Of a DNA stretch of 8,043 bases, positions 1 to 4,970 are shown piece after piece. How positions within the stretch are numbered: the stretch's first letter is position 1; each line of letters opens with the position of its first letter. Location: NCBI GenBank assembly GCA_030670375.1, contig DAOVBT010000067.1:1-8043 (forward strand). Reading direction: 5' to 3'. Made by a program: the position numbers and the translations under genes. Below the pieces are notes generated by a model, which was not told the origin of the DNA, made no database searches, and worked only from the letters and a program-made list of their open reading frames with translations. The DNA is from Candidatus Aminicenantota bacterium (GTDB taxonomy: Bacteria; Acidobacteriota; Aminicenantia; Aminicenantales; Aminicenantaceae).

Positions 1-1137
1 CTTCCTCTGTTTGTCGCTTCCGAAGATGTTCGTTCGTTTGCCAAAATAAATCGATTGAACTTGGAAGAGGCGGGTCGAATGCTGCGGTATGAATTTTTAG
101 CAAAGACGGCTCAAAAAATCGGCGGGGCCAAGATTGCCACGGGCCACACCTTGAATGATCAAGCCGAGACGTTTTTTCTGCGTTTGATGAGAGGGAGCGG
201 ATTGAAGGGGTTGGGAAGCATTTCACCGATTGTCGAGGGCAGGATCATCCGGCCCCTTTTATCCGTGAAAAGGAAAGATATCGCAGAGTATGTGGAAAAG
301 AAAGGGTGGGCATTTCGTGAGGATGAGAGCAATCTTGACCGAAGTTTTGCCCGAAACAAGGTGCGTCTCGATCTGATCCCCTACATCCAGGAAAATTTCG
401 AGCCGAACATCATTCGGCGTATCGGAAAAATCGTGACCATCCTTCAAGAAGAGGAAGACCTTCTAGGAAAATGGGCAAGCCATGAAACAAATAAAGTTAT
501 TTTTCTCGATAACGAAGAGGTTCGGCTTGATTTAAAAGCTCTGTTGACACTGCCACGAGGATTGGCCAGGCGAGTTGTCCGCGATTTTATCCAGAAGATC
601 AAGGGAGACTTGAGGGAAATCTCTTTCGAGGGCGTCGAGGCCCTTTTGAATTTGGAGGAAGGAAAAAGCTTCCAATTGACTAAGGAACTTCTGTTAAAGA
701 GGGATAAAGGCCTTGTTTTTTGCAGGCCTGAGCTTCCTGAAAGAGTGACATATGAGTATGAATGGGATGTTTCTTCCCCGTTGAATCTTGAAGAATTGAA
801 CTTGAATATCAAGGCTGAGAGGATAAAACGGCCACAATCTTTTAACTTTGATGATGATGCCAATGCATATCTTGAAGGGGAAAAAATCAAATTTCCTTTG
901 TGGGTCAGGAGTCGGCGGGAAGGGGACAGGTACCAACCTTTGGGGGCTCCGGGGCACAAAAAGCTCAAGGAGATCATGCGGGCGAAATCCATTCCTCTGA
1001 CAGAAAGAGAAAAAAGACCGGTGTTTCTATACGGAGATGAGATCATCTGGGTTCTCGGGCTTCCTGTGGCAGAGAAGTTCAAAATCAGCGATAAAACAAA
1101 AGAAGTCTTAGTGTTAACCGTTACGCCGCATTTTTAG
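1..1137 (+). CDS. tilS: tRNA(Ile)-lysidine synthetase TilS, 5'-truncated by window edge
   Basis: TilS uses ATP to join lysine to C34 of the AUA-reading tRNA-Ile in the cytoplasm, changing both its anticodon and its charging identity. The frame is open from base 1 (378 residues visible), so the TTG at 55 is not the real start. The N-terminal P-loop SGGxDS motif must lie upstream of the window. Visible support is the family motif TGHTLNDQAET at 139-171, followed at once by FFLRLMRGSGLKGL, the usual TilS run after the ATP-pyrophosphatase core. Residues around 280-370 (about 895-1110) form the C-terminal TilS domain, with PLWVRSRREGDRYQPLG and a KLKEIMRAKSIPLTERE segment. TilS is normally about 430-470 residues, so roughly 60-90 are missing. 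The gene ends in TAG at 1135-1137 and is convergent with the membrane-protein gene downstream. No terminator hairpin with a T-run is visible after it. Confidence 0.94.
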   Translation, partial: LPLFVASEDVRSFAKINRLNLEEAGRMLRYEFLAKTAQKIGGAKIATGHTLNDQAETFFLRLMRGSGLKGLGSISPIVEGRIIRPLLSVKRKDIAEYVEKKGWAFREDESNLDRSFARNKVRLDLIPYIQENFEPNIIRRIGKIVTILQEEEDLLGKWASHETNKVIFLDNEEVRLDLKALLTLPRGLARRVVRDFIQKIKGDLREISFEGVEALLNLEEGKSFQLTKELLLKRDKGLVFCRPELPERVTYEYEWDVSSPLNLEELNLNIKAERIKRPQSFNFDDDANAYLEGEKIKFPLWVRSRREGDRYQPLGAPGHKKLKEIMRAKSIPLTEREKRPVFLYGDEIIWVLGLPVAEKFKISDKTKEVLVLTVTPHF

Positions 1138-1202
1138 AGGTAGTTTTCGCGCCAGATTTCAAAGACGAGCAGGGCCCAAAGCTGATGGGAGAAATTTCCC
1201 CT
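1134..1202 (-). pseudogene. C-terminal remnant of an asparagine synthetase (AsnB-like)
   Basis: A 22-codon minus-strand stretch ending in TAA (1136-1134) reads HQLWALLVFEIWRENYL at its end, preceded by Arg-Gly-Asn-Phe-Ser. The pattern H-x-LWALL-x-FE-x-W close to a C terminus is typical of glutamine-dependent asparagine synthetases, including those of exopolysaccharide loci. The frame is closed by TGA at 1205-1203, just after the stop of the membrane-protein gene, so nothing else of the enzyme remains: no glutaminase domain and no ATP-binding SGGxDS. Its stop overlaps the tilS stop by two bases. I infer that an asnB-like gene once sat between the glycosyltransferase-like gene and tilS, and that a deletion joined its last codons to the upstream neighbour. 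The match is from memory of the family and is short, so chance similarity cannot be excluded. Confidence 0.5.
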
Positions 1203-1207
1203 TCACA

Positions 1208-3046
1208 TTATTTCTCAGGAACGATATCGATTTCAAAAAAGACACCCAGAAATCTTCTCTCCTTGCTTGTTTCTGTCTCGTAGTAGGGAATAGAGCCTTT
1301 TGAGGCGCTGATTTTGATCTTATACAGGTGGAGTGCTTTGATCTTGAAAGGTTTCACAGGGGAGAAGCTCAGTGTTCCCCTCTGCTTTGTGCCCAGGATG
1401 ATTCTTTTTTTCTGTCTTCCCACTTGAACTGCGATCTCATTGCGCATACGCGGATTGTTCAGGAGATGAACATCCAATCGTTTCACCGGATAGTACGTTT
1501 TAAGGATCATTTCAGAGGCGAAAGGTCCTCGTGTCCAGAATCCCCGTTTTTCCACATCGGATTCCTTGATTCTGGGATAGAAATTATCATCTAAAAAATG
1601 GAGCCAGCCGATGTCGGGATGTGTGCCCACTTCCTGACGGAAGGCAGGCGGATTGGTGTTGGTGGGAAAGTTGTTCACAAGTGTCATCTCTACCGGCAAA
1701 GCTTTGAACGGAAACTTTTTCACATGCGTGGAGGGATAATGAGAGTGGGTGAACGGACCGATCAGGATGGGCGCGATAAAAACAGCGGCCATGATCCAGC
1801 ATAAAGAGAGATTTTTCACTTTTTGTTTTATGGGTGTGAGAAAAAGGAGAAAAGGGTAGATGGGCAAGAAGTACCGGTTGCCCAGAGCTCCTCCTCCGCC
1901 GGCATAATTGTCCGGCATAAGAACCACAAAAATCAAAATTTCGGCAAAGACAGCCAGGAGAATCAGCCATTGACACAGTTTTTTTCTGTTGGCAAAAAAC
2001 AGAATGAGGAAAAGAAAGGCCGGGAAGAAATACCAGGTAATCCCGGTGTACCGGCCGAAAAAGTAGTATAAGAGATTGTAAGGAATGAACTTGGCTGGGA
2101 GGAGATGTTTTTCCGCGTACCCATCCGATGTCATCTCCATGGTTTTGATGGAGTCAAAGGTGACATCTGCTTTTTCCAAAGGATAGGTATTGTAAAAAGT
2201 TTTTCTCTCTCCACCCTGGTAGTTCCACTCCCCGGTGGCGATGTAGTTCGTACCCCAGAATATGCCCGATGTGATAAGGAAACAGAGGAAAATCAGGAAA
2301 GTTTTCAAAAATTTTTTCTTAATGAGCGAGTAGAGGACGATCGGACCGAGCAGTACGATGTTAGGAGGTTTGGAAAAAACGGCGATTCCGATCAATAGAC
2401 CTGCACCATAGTCTGTCCAGTCCGATCGAAGGAAGGCATGAATTTTGCTCGGCGGCCTGTCGTCATTATCGTTTGTTTCTGGGATTTTGTGTTTGTACAG
2501 CCAGAGGAAGAGGATGGTGAAAACCAAAAAAAGGTTAAAAAAATCAGGGCCGATCCACAAGTAGTAAACACCGGCAATCGATGCGAACATAAAGGTGAGA
2601 ACCGTGATAAGAGAAAGGAAGGAGGGGTTGGAAACGGAAAAATAGGCATGGCCCATCAGAAGCAACAGTAAAAAAAGCAGGGAATGAAAAACAAGAGCAC
2701 CGTTTGCTCCGAATAATTTGACAAACGGAGCGGCAAAAAGGGGATAAGCGAAAGATTTGGCATAAAAGAGTTTTCCCTCTCGGGCTCTTTTTAAAAAAAT
2801 GCCCAAAGGTCCGGATGGAAAGACTTCGTAGTAGCGGATCAGATCCTTTTTGGTGTATTCCAGATCTCCATCCTGAGCGAGACTTTGGATCATGGAATAG
2901 TATATGGCTTGATCGGCAAAAAGAAAACCCTGGTGGATGGAGGGAAGATTGGCAAAAAGTGAGAAGCCTAGGAAAAAAGCAAAAATAAGGAATATCGCGG
3001 GAAGACCCGGATTATTTTTGAGAGGCATTTGATACACCAATACCAT
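1208..3046 (-). CDS. Polytopic membrane protein, probable GT-C fold glycosyltransferase (family 39-like)
   Basis: The product is 612 residues. Hydrophobic segments lie near residues 15-33, 116-134, 143-162, 168-185, 214-240, 246-264, 335-352, 358-377, 390-404 and 412-432, so about ten membrane passes are likely. After the first segment comes an acidic loop, FADQAIYYSMIQSLAQDGDLEY (D45, D59, D61), matching where GT-C enzymes keep their catalytic aspartate. Near 383-399 the run GGGALGNRYFLPIYPF resembles the conserved G-x-RYL-P-x-PF segment of these proteins. Residues 433-612 are hydrophilic and beta-rich, probably an extracytoplasmic domain. Such enzymes transfer sugars from polyprenyl-phosphate donors at the outer face of the inner membrane; donor and acceptor are unknown here. 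Start choice is uncertain: ATG at 3046-3044, or Met7 at 3028-3026, and neither has a strong Shine-Dalgarno. The asparagine-synthetase remnant downstream fits a former polysaccharide locus. The gene call is firm; the function is inferred. Confidence 0.8.
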   Translation of the reverse strand: MVLVYQMPLKNNPGLPAIFLIFAFFLGFSLFANLPSIHQGFLFADQAIYYSMIQSLAQDGDLEYTKKDLIRYYEVFPSGPLGIFLKRAREGKLFYAKSFAYPLFAAPFVKLFGANGALVFHSLLFLLLLLMGHAYFSVSNPSFLSLITVLTFMFASIAGVYYLWIGPDFFNLFLVFTILFLWLYKHKIPETNDNDDRPPSKIHAFLRSDWTDYGAGLLIGIAVFSKPPNIVLLGPIVLYSLIKKKFLKTFLIFLCFLITSGIFWGTNYIATGEWNYQGGERKTFYNTYPLEKADVTFDSIKTMEMTSDGYAEKHLLPAKFIPYNLLYYFFGRYTGITWYFFPAFLFLILFFANRKKLCQWLILLAVFAEILIFVVLMPDNYAGGGGALGNRYFLPIYPFLLFLTPIKQKVKNLSLCWIMAAVFIAPILIGPFTHSHYPSTHVKKFPFKALPVEMTLVNNFPTNTNPPAFRQEVGTHPDIGWLHFLDDNFYPRIKESDVEKRGFWTRGPFASEMILKTYYPVKRLDVHLLNNPRMRNEIAVQVGRQKKRIILGTKQRGTLSFSPVKPFKIKALHLYKIKISASKGSIPYYETETSKERRFLGVFFEIDIVPEK

Positions 3047-3167
3047 AGAAAGGGTAAAAATTCAATAAAGCTTCTTCTGCCGTAAGCATCTCTATTTCCG
3101 TGATACCAAAAAGCTTTATATCGGCTTTTAGGAATGGTTTTGCTCCCGTGAAGATTTTTAACGCCAT
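3012..3167 (-). CDS. Doubtful small ORF overlapping the start of the membrane-protein gene
   Basis: A 51-codon minus-strand ORF begins at ATG 3167-3165 and ends in TAA at 3014-3012, overlapping the first codons of the glycosyltransferase-like gene in another frame. A GAGGG run sits only about one base before the ATG, too close for a good ribosome site. Its middle reads KPFLKADIKLFGITEIEML. The ITEIEML part and the preceding P-x-LKA recur in a plus-strand ORF about 290 bases away, in an inverted copy of the same DNA. I do not recognise the protein. It may be a fragment of a decayed gene or a small upstream gene coupled to its neighbour. A chance ORF is equally possible. Confidence 0.18.
   Translation of the reverse strand: MALKIFTGAKPFLKADIKLFGITEIEMLTAEEALLNFYPFYGIGVSNASQK
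3085..3105 (-). repeat. Left arm of a long-spaced inverted repeat (21 bp identical)
   Basis: Bases 3085-3105 are the exact reverse complement of 3395-3415. Read on the minus strand the arm is TATCACGGAAATAGAGATGC plus T. Weaker similarity continues on the inner side: the minus strand of this copy has ACCATTCCTAAAAGCC where the other copy has ACCATCCCTTAAGGCC, 13 of 16 bases equal, with a roughly 9-base length difference between that block and the core. So the two arms look like diverged copies of a longer sequence rather than a chance match. Confidence 0.85.
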
Positions 3168-3300
3168 TCCCTCACCGCTCTTCTCGGCAGCTCGGAACTG
3201 CGCGCGCTAACACCCTATCTCTCCCTTTCCAGCCTCTGTTCCCATGATTGCCCGCATCTCTTATCCTTTAGCAAAGTCGTGCTCAATACAGCCTTGCCGA

Positions 3301-3324
3301 CAATATGGGGATGTCCCCATATTG
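3301..3324. repeat. 24-base REP-like perfect palindrome
   Basis: The arms CAATATGGGGA and TCCCCATATTG are exactly complementary (11 bp) around a two-base TG centre. There is no T-run on either side, so it is not a typical intrinsic terminator. Short palindromes with a GGGGA/TCCCC core in intergenic DNA resemble REP elements mobilised by REP-associated (Y1/HUH) transposases. No such transposase is visible in the window, so that origin is an inference. It lies between the arms of the 3085/3395 inverted duplication, which suggests they moved or decayed together. Confidence 0.8.
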
Positions 3325-3347
3325 CTTCCCTCGAAGAATGGTTCGTA

Positions 3348-3470
3348 ATGGCTAATCTTCAATGGTCGCTTCAACCATCCCTTAAGGCCCAATTTATCAC
3401 GGAAATAGAGATGCTAATGCGTGCGTTGCCTGCAAAAGGCATTGTTCATCCGTTTGAAGGACGGCCATAA
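3348..3470 (+). pseudogene. Doubtful small ORF sharing the ITEIEML segment with the minus-strand copy
   Basis: A 40-residue frame starts at ATG 3348 and ends in TAA at 3468-3470; the frame can be read back to a GTG at 3279, but that extension runs through the palindrome at 3301-3324 and is unlikely to be real. No good Shine-Dalgarno precedes either start. It contains QPSLKAQFITEIEML, which parallels KPFLKADIKLFGITEIEML encoded by the inverted copy on the other strand. Both copies keep the same reading phase over this block, a hint that the ancestral sequence was coding. I do not recognise a family, and a fragment is more likely than a working gene. Confidence 0.18.
3395..3415 (+). repeat. Right arm of the long-spaced inverted repeat
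   Basis: This is the plus-strand partner of 3085-3105, identical over 21 bases in inverted orientation and separated by 289 bases. Similarity fades quickly on the outer side (the bases after 3415 differ from the matching flank of the left arm) but persists at about 80 percent over a 16-base block on the inner side. Confidence 0.85.
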
Positions 3471-3527
3471 AAGTGGCCATGGCGATCGAATAAAATGCCA
3501 CAAAGCCAGGAAGATACACGACTAAAA

Positions 3528-3533
3528 AGGAGG
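3528..3533 (+). promoter_or_regulatory. Strong Shine-Dalgarno (AGGAGG)
   Basis: AGGAGG at 3528-3533 lies seven bases before ATG 3541, the best-formed ribosome binding site in the window. It is what singles out the following short ORF from random ATGs. Confidence 0.6.
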
Positions 3534-3540
3534 AGAATCT

Positions 3541-3652
3541 ATGAGCAAAGCTATCGAACAGAGGTTAACCGCAAACGGTGAATAGTGTCCAACAAAAGGA
3601 TGAGGAAGAAAGGAAAAAAATCATCGCTTCTATCACCTTTAGCGGTTATTGA
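3541..3652 (+). pseudogene. Small ORF with strong ribosome site, apparently frameshifted
   Basis: ATG 3541 opens a frame of only 14 codons (MSKAIEQRLTANGE) that stops at TAG 3583-3585. A second frame, open from about GTG 3578 to TGA 3650-3652, continues with NSVQQKDEEERKKIIASITF and a few more residues. Its charged, helix-like content joins naturally to the first part if a single-base change in length near 3578 is assumed. The strong Shine-Dalgarno suggests a once real gene of at least 37 codons. The alternatives are a genuine 14-residue peptide, or a leader ORF for what follows. No family is recognised, and there is no sign of the gene continuing after 3652. Confidence 0.3.
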
Positions 3653-3698
3653 CGGGTATTGGTATAACAATTATATATATATTATGTAGCAATAATCT

Positions 3699-3732
3699 GA
3701 GTTGACAAGAAAAGGCAATATTTGTCGAACTC
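3699..3732 (+). promoter_or_regulatory. Imperfect hairpin containing a TTGACA box
   Basis: GAGTTGACAA (3699-3708) pairs with TTGTC-G-AACTC (3722-3732): ten base pairs with one bulged G and a 13-base loop. A consensus -35 hexamer TTGACA (3702-3707) lies inside the left arm, but the expected -10 position (about 3725-3730, TCGAAC) is poor. It may be an operator-like dyad or a remnant. Functional evidence is weak. Confidence 0.25.
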
Positions 3733-3815
3733 ATGACAAAAAATGGCAGATTGAGCTATGAAAGTTTGAGAAAATATGCTAACTCTTTTAATTACAACGA
3801 GTTAAAAAAGTGTGT

Positions 3816-3846
3816 TTGTGGTATGAAAATTGCTGTTATATATAAT
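3816..3846 (+). promoter_or_regulatory. Candidate promoter of the minor-pilin operon
   Basis: A perfect TATAAT at 3841-3846 within TTATATATAATG is preceded by TTGTGG at 3816-3821, a poor -35 at a long 19-base spacing. It would start transcription near 3853, leaving about a 100-base leader before the GspH/FimT start at 3955. No sigma-54 site (GG-N10-GC) was found, although pilin operons often use one. Confidence 0.3.
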
Positions 3847-3943
3847 GAAATACGAGTGTGTATTGAGTCCACGATGAATGAAATCTTGCAATTTGGGCAG
3901 AGAATGCAGAGAATCGGCATTCACAAGCAAGAAATACATTTAG

Positions 3944-3947
3944 AGGG
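3944..3947 (+). promoter_or_regulatory. Ribosome binding site that sets the GspH/FimT start
   Basis: GAGG at 3944-3947, within TTTAGAGGGAATGAC, lies seven bases before ATG 3955 and is too close to ATG 3949. Together with the normal leader length this points to 3955 as the start. Confidence 0.6.
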
Positions 3948-3954
3948 AATGACA

Positions 3955-4476
3955 ATGGGAAAAATCCGACAAAGAGGATACACGTTTATTGAAATTTTGG
4001 TTGTGGTCGCAGTCTTAGCAGTGATTCTTGCTGCTTTTTATCCTGGCATCATGAACACGTTGGAAACTCGGGGAATAGAGAATTCGGCAAGAGGCATCCA
4101 GACTACGATGCAAAGAGCTAAGTTTCAAGCGGTGAAAACCAAACTCAACCATAGAGTCGGGTTTTTGAATGATGGAGGTGTCTGGTTCTACTTTATCGAG
4201 AGGGAAGATTCGCTGGGGAATTGGAGCACCATGCCGGGATTCATCCGGAAAGAGATCCCTGAAAGACTGATCGTATCCCTCAATTTACCTGATGTTACCG
4301 GAATCCCTTCCAAAGGAGTCGAATTTTCCCCGTTAGGATTCATAACCAACTTCGACACAAATCTAAACAGCGTCAGTCTACAAAGTGATAATCTGAGAAG
4401 GAAAGGACAACCAGACTTGAGAGTGGTCTCGGTTTTTGCTGGGGGATCGGTCCATTACATCAAGACAGGAAGTTAG
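3955..4476 (+). CDS. fimT: GspH/FimT-family minor pilin
   Basis: This 173-residue prepilin has the leader MGKIRQRG followed by YTFIEILVVVAVLAVILAAF, a class III signal. Prepilin peptidase PilD should cut after G8 and methylate Y9, and the conserved Glu at mature position 5 (E13) is present. The hydrophobic N-terminal helix anchors it in the inner membrane before assembly. The C-terminal part has the GspH-domain layout: VEFSPLGFITN, then SVSLQSDN, then a closing strand VVSVFAGGSVHYIK. Minor pilins of this family help prime pilus assembly and some bind DNA; that role is family knowledge, not shown here. The same frame is open back to 3733, but the extension would place about 80 residues before the cleavage site, is AT-rich, and contains the candidate promoter, so 3955 is preferred. 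It is the first gene of the operon; the next starts two bases after its stop. FimU and FimT cannot be told apart from the sequence alone. Confidence 0.9.
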   Translation: MGKIRQRGYTFIEILVVVAVLAVILAAFYPGIMNTLETRGIENSARGIQTTMQRAKFQAVKTKLNHRVGFLNDGGVWFYFIEREDSLGNWSTMPGFIRKEIPERLIVSLNLPDVTGIPSKGVEFSPLGFITNFDTNLNSVSLQSDNLRRKGQPDLRVVSVFAGGSVHYIKTGS

Positions 4477-4478
4477 CC

Positions 4479-4910
4479 ATGAATTTAGTCAAAAAAACAA
4501 AAAATGAAGGCTTCTCTTTGGTTGAAGTGCTTGTTGGGCTCGCTATTATAGCGATAGCTCTGCTCGGCTTGGCTCAGCTTTTTACCTATACCGTGATGAC
4601 CAATTCACGGGCAGAGAGAATGTCGAATGCGATTTTTCTTGCTCAGCAGCAGATCGATTGTCACAGAAACTTGACGGCCGACGAGCTGAATACCCTGACT
4701 GCCGGGACCAACGATGAGCAGATCGATGTCAACCTTGACGGATCTATCGATTACCGCAGGGTGACCGAGATTCAGGCGTCTGGGGTTTCTTGGGAGATTA
4801 GGGTGCTCGTCTTCTCGGCGGAACAGTTGAATACGAGTGTAAGTTCCCTCGTCCAGGATCCTCAACAGTATAAAGTCAAGGCCAACATGAGCACCATCAT
4901 CAGCCGATGA
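4479..4910 (+). CDS. pilV: PilV-like type IV pilus minor pilin
   Basis: The 143-residue product begins MNLVKKTKNEG, then FSLVEVLVGLAIIAIALLGL: a class III prepilin signal with cleavage after G11 and Glu at mature position 5 (E16). The FSLVEVLVGLAI helix and the following AQQQIDC segment match PilV/GspI-type minor pilins. These sit at the pilus or pseudopilus tip with PilW/GspJ and PilX/GspK. Residues 83-91 read DVNLDGSID, a DxNxDGxxD calcium-type loop (4725-4751), unusual for so small a pilin. One cysteine, C61, has no partner within the protein. The start ATG is two bases after the previous stop, with AGGA at 4467-4470 as ribosome site, so translation is probably coupled. A 60-base gap follows before pilW. 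Confidence 0.87.
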   Translation: MNLVKKTKNEGFSLVEVLVGLAIIAIALLGLAQLFTYTVMTNSRAERMSNAIFLAQQQIDCHRNLTADELNTLTAGTNDEQIDVNLDGSIDYRRVTEIQASGVSWEIRVLVFSAEQLNTSVSSLVQDPQQYKVKANMSTIISR

Positions 4911-4925
4911 TTGATTTGTAAAGTA

Positions 4926-4947
4926 GGGGATTGATTTATCAAACCCC
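4926..4947 (+). terminator. Intercistronic hairpin between pilV and pilW (not a clear terminator)
   Basis: GGGG-A-TTGAT (4926-4935) pairs with ATCAA-A-CCCC (4938-4947): nine base pairs with one A-A mismatch and a two-base TT loop. It is followed by CCAATAAAT rather than a T-run, so full termination is unlikely. It sits in the largest gap of the operon and could instead be an mRNA-stability or processing element that sets the level of downstream genes. Confidence 0.4.
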
Positions 4948-4970
4948 CCAATAAATAAATCGAGAATAAA

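Larger units (their letters stand above)
3047..3954. other. Gene-poor accessory stretch with decayed fragments and repeats
   Basis: About 900 bases separate the divergent membrane-protein gene and pilin operon. No intact gene of convincing quality is present. What can be seen is an inverted duplication with a 21-bp identical core (3085-3105 and 3395-3415), a 24-base palindrome between its arms (3301-3324), a short weak hairpin at 3463-3478 (GGCCA, 6-base loop, TGGCC), a strong Shine-Dalgarno with a broken small ORF (3527-3652), and an AT-rich segment with TATATATATATTATG near 3672-3686. Base composition changes along the stretch: mixed to GC-rich around 3160-3240, clearly AT-rich from about 3650 to 3900. 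That patchwork fits accumulated insertions and deletions rather than one element. Confidence 0.6.

Noticed and set aside
444..1082. 212-codon minus-strand open frame
   Set aside because: It lies entirely antisense to the well-supported tilS frame and encodes a Ser/Arg-rich sequence with no recognisable motif.
1138..1207. Possible bidirectional terminator between the convergent genes
   Set aside because: GGGAGAAATTTCCC near 1187-1200 is only a short near-palindrome without a T-run, and the stretch is better explained as the asparagine-synthetase remnant.
1587..1976. 129-codon minus-strand open frame inside the membrane-protein gene
   Set aside because: It is in a different phase of the same strand, with Cys/His/Ser-rich low-quality composition; the 612-residue frame explains the DNA.
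3650..3954. Sigma-54 promoter for the pilin operon
   Set aside because: I looked for GG-N10-GC with TGGCAC/TTGC-like boxes. Near matches around 3744 and 3896 have the wrong spacing.
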